A program made the translations under genes and the position numbers. A model generated the notes under the pieces. The model saw only the letters and a program-made list of their open reading frames with translations, did no database searches and was not told where the DNA came from. Below, piece after piece: positions 1 to 6,661 of a DNA stretch of 8,551 nucleotides. Position 1 is the first letter of the stretch; each line of letters begins with the position of its first letter. This DNA comes from Blastocatellia bacterium. Lineage in GTDB: Bacteria; Acidobacteriota; Blastocatellia; Pyrinomonadales; Pyrinomonadaceae. The stretch lies in contig PSRF01000365.1 of the NCBI GenBank assembly GCA_003175865.1, positions 1 through 8,551 of the forward strand. The letters run 5' to 3'.

Positions 1-859
1 CACAGAGGCGCCGACAGCGGGTTCGGTAATACTTGCCGGCGTTTTGCTGAAGATGGGTACGTACGGTTTGTTGCGCTTCAGTATTGGTCTGTTTCCGCAA
101 ACGGCGCGTGCAATGGCACCAGTCATGATTACGCTCGCCGTGATAGGGATTATCTACGGCGCGTTGGTAGCGATGGTCCAACCGGATGCGAAACGCCTCG
201 TCGCTTACTCGTCCGTTAGTCACATGGGTTTTGTCGTGCTCGGTTTGTTCTCTTTTACCGAACTGGGGATGCAAGGTGCGCTTTATCAAATGTTGAATCA
301 CGGTATTTCAACTGGCGCACTCTTCCTGTTCGTTGGTTTTATTTACGAGCGACGGCATACACGACTCATCAGCGAGTTTGGTGGGCTGGCGAGTTCAATG
401 CCATGGTTCTCTGCGCTGTTCGTGATTGCGGCTCTGTCGTCCATCGGATTACCTTTTCTTAACGGTTTCGTTGGCGAGTTCTTGATCCTGATCGGCACAT
501 GGACATCCGGTACCAACGTAATTGCCCATCCATACATTGTGACAATGCTGGCGGCGACCGGAGTTATCTGGGCTGCTGTTTACATGTTGTGGATGTTGCA
601 GCGTGTAGTGTTCGGCCGTTTAGACAAGACTGAAAACGCGCAGCTGTTAGATCTAAACGCACGCGAAGTTGGACTCATACTCCCTCTTATGCTGTTGATG
701 GTCTTCATGGGAGTCTATCCTCGGGTGTTTCTCGATCGATCAAGCGCAGCAGTTGAAGCGGTGCGTATTCGTGTTGTACCCAGTCCGGGTGGCTCATTCG
801 CTTCTATTCCAACTGAAGAACAAAGAAAAATCGACGCAACACAAAAAGGATCTGAATGA
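1..859 (+). CDS. nuoM: NADH-quinone oxidoreductase subunit M, 5'-truncated by the window edge
   Basis: NuoM is one of the three antiporter-like, proton-translocating membrane subunits of respiratory complex I. The reading frame is open from base 2 and base 1 is the last base of a split codon, so the gene starts outside the window; the first ATG at 44 is internal. The visible 285 residues begin with TEAPTAGSVILAGVLLK, the conserved region around a transmembrane helix just after the functional core. They continue with QPDAKRLVAYSSVSHMGF, the MLNHGISTGALFLFVGFIYE segment and the GLPFLNGFVGEF motif, all matching E. coli NuoM in order. Several hydrophobic membrane segments follow, then a polar C-terminal tail rich in Glu, Lys and Gln. 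The stop codon overlaps the nuoN start (ATGA at 856-859), indicating translational coupling in the usual nuoL-nuoM-nuoN order. Identification is firm; roughly the N-terminal 40% is missing. Confidence 0.97.
   Translation, partial: TEAPTAGSVILAGVLLKMGTYGLLRFSIGLFPQTARAMAPVMITLAVIGIIYGALVAMVQPDAKRLVAYSSVSHMGFVVLGLFSFTELGMQGALYQMLNHGISTGALFLFVGFIYERRHTRLISEFGGLASSMPWFSALFVIAALSSIGLPFLNGFVGEFLILIGTWTSGTNVIAHPYIVTMLAATGVIWAAVYMLWMLQRVVFGRLDKTENAQLLDLNAREVGLILPLMLLMVFMGVYPRVFLDRSSAAVEAVRIRVVPSPGGSFASIPTEEQRKIDATQKGSE
846..850 (+). promoter_or_regulatory. Shine-Dalgarno site for nuoN
   Basis: AAGGA lies inside the last codons of nuoM and ends 5 bases before the ATG at 856. It supports that start over the in-frame ATG at 883. 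Confidence 0.6.
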
Positions 860-2412
860 ACTTGTTTTTGGCACAGTCTGTAATGCCTGATGTCAGTTGG
901 ACACTGATTGGTCCTGAGTTGATTGTGTGCGCGGCAGCCGTCATCGTGATGCTGGTAGATGCATTCGCCAAGCGCGGTCAACGATGGATAACCGGCGGGA
1001 TTTCTCTGGCTGGAGTCGTAGGCGCCGCTGCTTATGCAATCTGGTTATGGACATCCTGGCGTGGTCCATTGACTGCGTTTAGAAGAATGATTGTGTTGGA
1101 CGAGCTTCGTCTCGGATTCACACTGGTTTTTCTACTGGTCACATTTCTGACGCTTCTACTCTCAACAGTCTGGGCCGAAACTGAACGCTTACCAGCAGGT
1201 GAATTTCACTCGCTCCTCTTGTTCGCCACTGTTGGCATGATGCTTATGGCGTCAGGCGCGGATCTCGTCATCATCTTTCTTGGATTGGAAATACTTTCGA
1301 TCGCCACATACGTTCTTGCAGGTTTTCGACGGACCGATGTTCGTTCTAACGAGTCATCCTTGAAGTATTTCATTCTCGGCTCGTTCTCATCAGCGTTTTT
1401 GCTTTACGGGATAGCTCTCACCTACGGAGCCACGGCCATTCCTGGTGCTCCGGGAACAACAAATATCGCTGACATTGCCAGTAGGCTTGGACAGGCACGT
1501 TACCCGGGTCTACTCCTCGCCGGTGCCGCAATGATGCTCGTCGGGTTTGGTTTCAAAATCGCCACCGCACCCTTCCACGTTTGGACACCCGACGTTTACG
1601 AAGGCGCACCGACACCGGTTACAGCCTTCATGGCAGCCGGTCCTAAAGCGGCAGGCTTTGCATCTTTCCTGCGTGTCTTCGTTTTCGGATTTCCGTTCGT
1701 TGTAGCAACGGCTGGCGCTGCTAACGTCCACAACGTTTGGGTCAGCTCTTTGGCGGTGCTCGCAGTGCTGACCATGACGCTAGGCAATGTCGTCGCTATC
1801 GTTCAGAACAACGTAAAGCGACTGTTGGCCTACTCATCGATCGCACATGCTGGTTACGCACTCGTTGGTTTTGTGGCAGCAGGTGCTGCCAGCGATCCGA
1901 GTCAGCGTAATGATGCGATTACGGCAGTGATGTTCTACCTGTTGACCTACGCAGTTATGAACATCGGGGCATTTGCAGTGGTCCAACTGATCGCGCGCAG
2001 TGGAGACCGGCGAACTTCAGTCGAGGATTACAACGGAATCGGGTTTGAATCACCGGTACTTGCTTTTTCGTTAACGTTGTTTCTGCTGAGTTTGCTTGGA
2101 ATGCCGCTGACCGCAGGATTCATGGGCAAAATCATGGTGTTTGGCGCCGGGGTAAATCAGAAACTCTACTTGCTTGTGGTGATTGGTGTTCTCAACACGG
2201 CTGTCTCGGCTTACTACTATCTACGGCTTGTTATCGTAATGTTTTTCCGTGAGCGAACTACCTCCTGGGTAGCGCCACCCGTTCCCGCCAGCATTACCGT
2301 GGCGCTCATCATCAGTATCATCGGTGTCCTTTATCTCGGTATCTTCCCGGGACGTATCATCAACGCGCTTCAAACTCGCATTGAGTCGCAACTGTATACA
2401 ACGCTGCGCTGA
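856..2412 (+). CDS. nuoN: NADH-quinone oxidoreductase subunit N
   Basis: Complete NuoN, 518 residues (E. coli NuoN is about 485), an antiporter-like proton-pumping membrane subunit of complex I. It is hydrophobic throughout, with about a dozen or more membrane segments. Conserved features are visible in order: the helix with FLGLEILSIATYVLAGFRR, holding the key glutamate (Glu145); the GFGFKIATAPFHVWTPDVYE block with Lys234; GAPTPVTAFMAAGPKAAGF with Lys264; NNVKRLLAYSSIAHAGY around Lys321; and GMPLTAGFMGK with Lys425. These charged residues sit within membrane segments and in this family form the proton path. The start at 856 overlaps the nuoM stop and has a Shine-Dalgarno site. nuoN is normally the last nuo gene, and here unrelated genes follow after 11 bases with no terminator between. 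No defect is seen. Confidence 0.97.
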   Translation: MNLFLAQSVMPDVSWTLIGPELIVCAAAVIVMLVDAFAKRGQRWITGGISLAGVVGAAAYAIWLWTSWRGPLTAFRRMIVLDELRLGFTLVFLLVTFLTLLLSTVWAETERLPAGEFHSLLLFATVGMMLMASGADLVIIFLGLEILSIATYVLAGFRRTDVRSNESSLKYFILGSFSSAFLLYGIALTYGATAIPGAPGTTNIADIASRLGQARYPGLLLAGAAMMLVGFGFKIATAPFHVWTPDVYEGAPTPVTAFMAAGPKAAGFASFLRVFVFGFPFVVATAGAANVHNVWVSSLAVLAVLTMTLGNVVAIVQNNVKRLLAYSSIAHAGYALVGFVAAGAASDPSQRNDAITAVMFYLLTYAVMNIGAFAVVQLIARSGDRRTSVEDYNGIGFESPVLAFSLTLFLLSLLGMPLTAGFMGKIMVFGAGVNQKLYLLVVIGVLNTAVSAYYYLRLVIVMFFRERTTSWVAPPVPASITVALIISIIGVLYLGIFPGRIINALQTRIESQLYTTLR

Positions 2413-2423
2413 CATCTGACTAC

Positions 2424-2909
2424 GTGTCTGTAGACGTTTACGCTAACCAGATTCTGGAGCAATTAGCGCAGTCGTGGCTACCTGCGATCTACCGCACGAG
2501 AGTTCTGACGCAACGAACTCGCTCATTTAATTTTGACGAGCTCAAACCTCGAACAAAGGTCAACATTCAACACACGTTGCTTGGCGTCGAATTGAAGATT
2601 GGGAAGCGACGTATCCTGTGTCCGGATCTTGCCACTGCCAGATATTTGTCAGTTTTTGCGCGGGCCGGATGTAAGGCAGTGGCGGTTCCATACGACATCA
2701 CCAGGATTTCCCACCTTGCAGATGAACTCGAGTCTTCGTGGTATAGAATGCTTTTGCTGGTAGAAGAGGGCGCTCGGGACAAGAGTGAGAAGTTCAGAGT
2801 TCGGCTTCGTGGCCTGCTGTTTGCTAAGATTCAGTCCGAGATCGGCGCGGCCGGCCCCGGAGCGAAGATGCCGGAGTTCAAAACCAGTACGAAACAGCGC
2901 AGAAATTGA
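2424..2909 (+). CDS. Conserved-looking hypothetical protein (161 aa), function unknown
   Basis: I do not recognise a named family. The predicted start is GTG at 2424, 11 bases after the nuoN stop; no good Shine-Dalgarno site is visible, so reinitiation after nuoN is likely. The protein is soluble, with no signal peptide or membrane segment. It has a basic, hydrophilic N-terminal half (residues 20-45, rich in Arg and Thr), then a beta-like stretch (HTLLGVELKIGKRRILCPDL, residues 50-69), an alternating helix/strand part (RYLSVFARAGCKAVAVPYDIT, at 73-93), an acidic helix (residues 95-116) and a basic, low-complexity C-terminal tail ending in KQRRN. The strand-helix-strand pattern around residues 45-92 could be a small nucleic-acid or nuclease-like fold, but no catalytic motif is evident. 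It reads as a real gene: it has one long open frame, normal codon use and tight spacing to the genes on both sides. The opposite-strand frame inside it is a shadow. Confidence 0.8.
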   Translation: MSVDVYANQILEQLAQSWLPAIYRTRVLTQRTRSFNFDELKPRTKVNIQHTLLGVELKIGKRRILCPDLATARYLSVFARAGCKAVAVPYDITRISHLADELESSWYRMLLLVEEGARDKSEKFRVRLRGLLFAKIQSEIGAAGPGAKMPEFKTSTKQRRN

Positions 2910-2938
2910 TTTAGTAGCGGATTAACGATTACGTAAAC

Positions 2939-3859
2939 ATGACCCAGGAACTGCTTCAATCCCCCAATTCATCAGACAGTCCTTCAGAACCTAGAAGTTC
3001 ACTTCCCTTCCCATTCAACCAACAGACGTTCTGTCGATTCGAGCCCATTGAGCAAAGCATTGAGACTGCTCGTGTGCTCGTCGTCGACAATCTGCTGCGC
3101 GACGAACACGACATCTCCGAAATAGCGCGTAGCGAATGGGGACCGTTAATTGACAGCGAGCTGAAACGGGAACGATTAATCGCTGGGATGGCGATAGAAA
3201 ATATTCTGAACAATATTTCCAGATTAGTTAAGAGTCCCGAGACTGAAGTCGTGCATCTTTCGGCGGTCGCAGAGGCAGTGAACCGATTCAAACCTGATGC
3301 AGTGGTGCTCAGTGGTACGTTGCGCGATTTTGATTTCTATCAAACATCGATCCTGAGTGACTTCACAACGTTCATTCGTGCGACCACTGTACCGGTGCTC
3401 GCAATCTGCGGCGGACATCAACTTGTCGGGCTCAGCTTCGGCGCACGTGTGGTTACGCTTGACAAGCTCGAACAGCACGAACAACGAGTAGATCGTCCAC
3501 AGGAATACCAGTATCGTTTTATCCGAATCGTTGATCCGACAGACCCGATCTTCGAAGGAATTCGTGAAGAGTTACCTTCGTCATCCAAAGACATGCGCAT
3601 CTTGCGCGTTTGGCAGAATCACGGACTGCAACTCGATCGGGTTCCCGCAGGGTTCAAACTGCTGGCTACGTCCTACCTGTGCCGTAACCAAATGATGGTG
3701 CGGCGCGCAGGAGACCAACTCATCTACACGGTCCAGTTCCACCTGGAAAAGTCGTTCGAAGATTGGAACAAGAACCGGACGCGTTGGGAACATCCAAACG
3801 AGTCTCGCGACGGCCGTCTCCTCTTCGAAAACTTTCTGCGTTTAGCTCTGGCTAGATGA
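2939..3859 (+). CDS. Class I glutamine amidotransferase (GATase1) domain protein
   Basis: 306-residue protein with a class I glutamine amidotransferase fold, the family that hydrolyses glutamine and passes ammonia to a partner synthetase. Residues 1-42 are Ser/Pro-rich and probably disordered. The domain starts at RVLVVDN (45-51). PDAVVLSGTLRDFDF (119-133) corresponds to the usual 'hhhSGG' strand. AICGGHQLVGLSFGA (155-169) is the nucleophile elbow, with Cys157. YTVQFHLEKS (263-272) supplies the catalytic His268 and Glu270, so the triad is complete. Between residues 58 and 105 there is a helical insert not typical of the minimal domain. No synthetase domain is fused, unlike GuaA or PyrG, so this is either a stand-alone amidase/peptidase of the GATase1 superfamily or one subunit of a two-protein enzyme. 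The CGGHQ elbow is nearer to CobB/CobQ-like and PuuD-like members than to TrpG, but I cannot place it further. The start is ATG with no clear Shine-Dalgarno; the 3' end overlaps the glycosylase gene by 4 bp. Confidence 0.88.
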   Translation: MTQELLQSPNSSDSPSEPRSSLPFPFNQQTFCRFEPIEQSIETARVLVVDNLLRDEHDISEIARSEWGPLIDSELKRERLIAGMAIENILNNISRLVKSPETEVVHLSAVAEAVNRFKPDAVVLSGTLRDFDFYQTSILSDFTTFIRATTVPVLAICGGHQLVGLSFGARVVTLDKLEQHEQRVDRPQEYQYRFIRIVDPTDPIFEGIREELPSSSKDMRILRVWQNHGLQLDRVPAGFKLLATSYLCRNQMMVRRAGDQLIYTVQFHLEKSFEDWNKNRTRWEHPNESRDGRLLFENFLRLALAR

Positions 3860-4509
3860 AATCAAACGGGCAGCAAACGCAATCCAACATTCTTACAAAT
3901 AGTAGTCTGCGCTCAGCTGCCGCCGACCTTGCGAAACGAGATAAGCATCTCGCGCTCATCTTTACGAATTATGGCCCTCCGCCGCTGTGGCGTCGCAACG
4001 CCAACTTCTCTACCCTCGTTCAGATAATTCTCGAACAACAAGTCTCACTGAAATCTGCCGCCGCCATTTTTCGACGACTGGCTGATGCGATTCAACCGTT
4101 TGAGCCTGAACACATCCGTCGACGAGGTGAAGTACATTTACGGAGTCTTGGATTAACGCGTCAAAAAGCGTCGTATCTTGTCAATTTAGCCAACGCGGTT
4201 GCGGATGGTGAGTTGAATTTGAAGCGACTTACGCGGCTTACAGATGACGCTGCTCGGCTCGAGTTGATGAGCATAAAAGGAATCGGTTTGTGGAGTGCAG
4301 ATGTCTATTTGCTCATGGCGATGCGGAGAGCTGATATCTGGCCTTCAGGCGATTTAGCCCTCGCCGCTGCGATCACAGAATTGATGGGATTAGAAAAGAG
4401 ACCGGATGCAGGTGAGCTTCAAAATCTGGCGGAAAGCTGGCGTCCGCACCGCGCAGTTGCCGCTAGAATGCTCTGGCAATATTACCTTGCCAAAAGAGGA
4501 CGCCTGTAA
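3856..4509 (+). CDS. AlkA-type DNA-3-methyladenine glycosylase II (HhH-GPD family)
   Basis: 217-residue HhH-GPD base-excision repair glycosylase that removes alkylated purines such as 3-methyladenine from DNA. FSTLVQIILEQQVSLKSA (51-68) is the family's first conserved helix, with the LxQQVS signature. SLGLTRQKASYLVNLA (97-112) follows. MSIKGIGLWSADVYLLMAMR (138-157) is the helix-hairpin-helix. PSGDLAL (163-169) contains the catalytic aspartate, Asp166. The position that carries the lyase lysine in Nth and OGG1 is Trp here (GIGLW), as in AlkA, so a monofunctional glycosylase is expected. There is no Cys cluster for an iron-sulphur centre. It is shorter than E. coli AlkA (282 aa) because the N-terminal AlkA_N domain is absent, which is common in this subfamily. 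The ATG overlaps the amidotransferase stop (ATGA) and there is no Shine-Dalgarno site, so translation is probably coupled. The pairing with an amidotransferase is not a standard one. Confidence 0.93.
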   Translation: MKSNGQQTQSNILTNSSLRSAAADLAKRDKHLALIFTNYGPPPLWRRNANFSTLVQIILEQQVSLKSAAAIFRRLADAIQPFEPEHIRRRGEVHLRSLGLTRQKASYLVNLANAVADGELNLKRLTRLTDDAARLELMSIKGIGLWSADVYLLMAMRRADIWPSGDLALAAAITELMGLEKRPDAGELQNLAESWRPHRAVAARMLWQYYLAKRGRL

Positions 4510-4520
4510 CCCCTAGTTAC
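4506..4520. other. Convergent stop-codon junction with a short inverted repeat
   Basis: GTAAC and GTTAC (5-bp arms, 5-base loop) hold the two TAA stop codons of the convergent genes, which are 7 bp apart. The stem is too short and lacks a T-run, so it is not called as a terminator. Confidence 0.35.
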
Positions 4521-5680
4521 TTCGCGATGGTAGACGCGCCCGTCTGACGTGCCTGAATGTTCACGCCTGAGGCATCCTGCGGCACATTTTCCAATGTGAG
4601 CTCCATCAAATCGCCGACCACTGCCTTCAGATCGTTTGTTTCACGATAAATCTGTAGTTGGCGATCTGCGGAAGTTCCCCGCTCCAGAATAGTATGCACG
4701 TGCTCGATCTCTTTTCGTGAACCGAGTTCGTCGACAACATCGTCGATAAACTCGAGGAGCTCGAGGATCAGATCGCGCACAGGTACTTCCGATTGCTTGC
4801 CGAAATCGATTAACTTTCCATCCAGCCCGTATCGCACAGCCCGCCACTTGTTTTCCTGAATCAGCATTCGGCGATAAAGCCTGAAGCCGAGATTCTTATC
4901 GATCAATTTGTTCAACTTTGCGACGATAGCTTGAAACAACGCTGCGATTGCGATCGTGTCATCGACCCGCGTTGGAATATCGCAAACTCTAAATTCAAGT
5001 GTCGGGAAGAATGGATGCGGACGGATGTCCCACCATATCTTCTTCCCGTTATCGATGCAGTGTGTCTTTATCAGAAGATCAACATACCGTTCGAATCCGC
5101 TGTAAGAATCAAAATGATCTGGAATGTCTGTTCTGGGAAACTGTTTGAAGATTTCGGTTCGATATGACTTCAACCCGGTGTTGTGGCCCATCCAGAACGG
5201 CGACGACGTCGACAATGCAAGGATGTGAGGCAAGAAATAACGGGCAGCGTTCATGATATGAATTGCACGTTCGCGGTCTGCCATTCCAACATGAACGTGC
5301 AAACCAAAAATCAACAGCGAACGCGCGACAGTCTGCAGTTCCTGGACCAGCAACTCGTAGCGTTCGTCCTCAAAAATCTTCTGATCCTGCCAACGCGAGA
5401 TCGGGTGAGTCGAAGCCGCTACAATCGCGAGACCGTTTTTCCTGGCTAGACTCGAAATGATACTTCGCAGGCGGGTAATATCAGCCCGGGCTTCCTGGAT
5501 GTTGCGACAGATTCCGGTACCAACCTCGACCATCGACTGGATCATCTCTGGTTTGATTTGTTCCCCAAGCAGCATCCTCCCCTCCTCGAGGATTTCTGCG
5601 ACATGTGAACGCAATTCGCGCGTGGTCGGATCAACAATCTGAAACTCTTCTTCGATGCCCAGTGTGAAATGATCAAACAT
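4517..5680 (-). CDS. ybdK: YbdK-type carboxylate-amine ligase (GCS2 family, glutamate-cysteine ligase-like)
   Basis: 387-residue member of the GCS2 family (E. coli YbdK is 372 aa), ATP-grasp-unrelated ligases with a glutamine-synthetase-like fold that join a carboxylate to an amine using ATP. E. coli YbdK has weak gamma-glutamylcysteine ligase activity; the true substrate in most bacteria is unknown. The family signatures are all present: LGIEEEFQIVD (7-17) with metal/ATP-binding acidic residues, MVEVGTG (50-56), FGLHVHVGMADRE (125-137), LSTSSPFWMGHNTGLKSYRTE (156-176), FPRTDIP (181-187) and WWDIRPHPFFPTLEFRVCDIP (216-236). The last 20 residues are a poorly conserved polar tail. The ATG start has a good Shine-Dalgarno site. 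It is the last gene of the minus-strand set, 68 bp from the unknown gene upstream; that gap holds a 15-bp dyad that could be an operator. No defect is seen. The activity name is family-level: glutamate-cysteine ligation should not be assumed. Confidence 0.94.
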   Translation of the reverse strand: MFDHFTLGIEEEFQIVDPTTRELRSHVAEILEEGRMLLGEQIKPEMIQSMVEVGTGICRNIQEARADITRLRSIISSLARKNGLAIVAASTHPISRWQDQKIFEDERYELLVQELQTVARSLLIFGLHVHVGMADRERAIHIMNAARYFLPHILALSTSSPFWMGHNTGLKSYRTEIFKQFPRTDIPDHFDSYSGFERYVDLLIKTHCIDNGKKIWWDIRPHPFFPTLEFRVCDIPTRVDDTIAIAALFQAIVAKLNKLIDKNLGFRLYRRMLIQENKWRAVRYGLDGKLIDFGKQSEVPVRDLILELLEFIDDVVDELGSRKEIEHVHTILERGTSADRQLQIYRETNDLKAVVGDLMELTLENVPQDASGVNIQARQTGASTIAK

Positions 5681-5687
5681 TTGTTTG

Positions 5688-5693
5688 CTTCCT
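5688..5693 (-). promoter_or_regulatory. Shine-Dalgarno site for the ybdK-like gene
   Basis: AGGAAG on the minus strand, 7 bases before the ATG at 5680. It fits the assigned start. Confidence 0.6.
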
Positions 5694-5701
5694 GCTGATT
5701 G

Positions 5702-5716
5702 GATTGAACTTCAATC
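5702..5716. promoter_or_regulatory. Perfect 7-bp dyad upstream of ybdK (operator-like)
   Basis: GATTGAACTTCAATC is a perfect inverted repeat of 7-bp arms around one central base, 21 to 35 bases upstream of the ybdK ATG. It could be a binding site for a dimeric repressor or a small 5'-UTR hairpin (6-bp stem, 3-base loop). No regulator is encoded nearby, so this rests on symmetry alone. Confidence 0.3.
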
Positions 5717-5748
5717 GATCGGGCTCGTCTGATCTTGCATTGTCGCGA

Positions 5749-6282
5749 CTAATCCTTCAAGCACTTAGCGATCATCCGCCAGTCAGGCGTTAGCTTGCCG
5801 ATAAACTCGTGTCTCAGGTGCTTTAACGCGCTTCCAGGAGAATAGACTGGACTGTAAAGGTCGAAATGCACATACCATACTCGCGGCGTACCGTCCTGAT
5901 AGAGGAAGTGCAACACAGCCTGGCTGCGATCCTTTTCGTAGAAACCGCCAGTTGTATCCTTGTGGTTTGCAAATCGACGTGTGAAATCGGAGCGCCTTGA
6001 AAGAGTAGATTCAACGACTGGCCAGGCGGCAAACTGCAAGCCGACCCCGCCTTCACCGTAGACATTGTTGACCTTTTGCACTACGTGCCACAGACCTTTC
6101 GCACGCAGGCGCTTCAGCAACAGCAACAGTGCTCGCTGTTTGTCGATGGCCAATGAGTCGAACGCAGCAGCGTCACTCGTAGCACCCCACAGTCCTTCAA
6201 GTTTCCCCTGGAGCTGTTCGCGAACATCGCTATTAAGCGACGTCCAAATTAACTTCGCTTGAGAGCCGTCGCTTTCAGCCAT
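5749..6282 (-). CDS. Hypothetical protein (177 aa) coupled to the PilZ gene
   Basis: I do not recognise this family. The protein is soluble, without a signal peptide or membrane helix. Residues 10-65 are helical and Leu-rich (RALLLLLKRLRAKGLW at 50-65). A Gly-rich turn, NNVYGEGGVGLQFAAWP (72-88), follows. The C-terminal half is strand-like and aromatic: VLHFLYQDGTPRVWYVHFD (123-141), then YSPVYSPGSALKHLRHE (143-159) with clustered His139, Asp141, His155 and His158, and LTPDW near the end. The HFDLYSPVYSPGSALKHLRHE region looks like a conserved core, and its His/Asp residues could bind metal or ligand; this is only a guess. Its ATG lies inside the end of the PilZ gene (8-bp overlap) with no clear Shine-Dalgarno of its own, so the two are probably translated together and may share a role. 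Evidence for coding is the overlap, a clean frame and compositionally normal protein. Confidence 0.82.
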   Translation of the reverse strand: MAESDGSQAKLIWTSLNSDVREQLQGKLEGLWGATSDAAAFDSLAIDKQRALLLLLKRLRAKGLWHVVQKVNNVYGEGGVGLQFAAWPVVESTLSRRSDFTRRFANHKDTTGGFYEKDRSQAVLHFLYQDGTPRVWYVHFDLYSPVYSPGSALKHLRHEFIGKLTPDWRMIAKCLKD

Positions 6283-6607
6283 GTGAGAGTTCTCGTCGGA
6301 GCGTTGTCAATGTTTCCTCTGACAAATCTTTGAATCGCACACCCACGCCGCGTCCCGGATTGCTGTATACAACCTGGGCTGTACAGATCACTTCGCGCCC
6401 TGTGCCAAATGGAATGCGAAGCATTAGCACCGCACCCTCCGGGATTGTCGCTTGAGTGTTCATGTACAGACCGCCAGCGCTTATGTCTTTAGTGCTTGCT
6501 ACGCCTGTCACGTCTTTATCGTCGAAAAACACATCCACAATCAATCGTGAACGGTCATAAGCACGACGCTCTTCATGTTCGGCAGTTTCATCGCCATGTT
6601 GAGTCAC
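6275..6607 (-). CDS. PilZ domain protein (probable c-di-GMP receptor)
   Basis: 110-residue single PilZ domain. PilZ proteins bind cyclic di-GMP and pass the signal to motility, adhesion, exopolysaccharide or enzyme partners. Both c-di-GMP-binding motifs are intact: RxxxR at residues 15-19 (RAYDR) and DxSxxG at 41-46 (DISAGG). The rest fits the beta-barrel, with LYMNTQATIPEGAVLMLRIPF (47-67) and GRGVGVRFKDLS (86-97). There is no second output domain and no membrane segment, so it is likely an adaptor acting on another protein. The first 13 residues are acidic and probably flexible. The start is GTG at 6607, supported by a strong AAGGAG 7 bases upstream; no better ATG exists before the RxxxR motif. 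It overlaps the downstream unknown gene by 8 bp and lies 54 bp after the ATP-grasp gene. Confidence 0.93.
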   Translation of the reverse strand: MTQHGDETAEHEERRAYDRSRLIVDVFFDDKDVTGVASTKDISAGGLYMNTQATIPEGAVLMLRIPFGTGREVICTAQVVYSNPGRGVGVRFKDLSEETLTTLRRELSHG

Positions 6608-6614
6608 TACTGAT

Positions 6615-6620
6615 CTCCTT
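6615..6620 (-). promoter_or_regulatory. Strong Shine-Dalgarno site that fixes the GTG start of the PilZ gene
   Basis: AAGGAG on the minus strand, 7 bases before the GTG at 6607. It is the best ribosome-binding site in the window and decides the start. Confidence 0.7.
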
Positions 6621-6644
6621 GAGGTGACGTTTACAACAGACCCG

Positions 6645-6650
6645 ATTGTA
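6645..6650 (-). promoter_or_regulatory. Possible -10 element upstream of the PilZ gene
   Basis: TACAAT on the minus strand matches the sigma-70 -10 consensus at 5 of 6 bases, about 38 bases before the GTG. No -35 match is seen at 17-bp spacing (AGCAAA there). It is a weak candidate for a promoter between the ATP-grasp and PilZ genes. Confidence 0.25.
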
Positions 6651-6661
6651 CATGCTTAGCA

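Noticed and set aside
4931..5642. Several + strand open frames opposite the YbdK-like gene
   Set aside because: They lie wholly antisense to a gene with all its family motifs intact, overlap one another in different frames and show no domain signature.
4517..5680. Calling the GCS2 protein a true glutamate-cysteine ligase (GshA)
   Set aside because: The motifs fit the YbdK subgroup, whose natural substrate is unsettled. No glutathione synthetase gene is in the window.
5749..6607. A single frameshifted gene spanning the PilZ and unknown frames
   Set aside because: The PilZ domain is complete and ends naturally, and the second protein has its own ATG in the overlap. Overlapping coupled genes explain the arrangement better.
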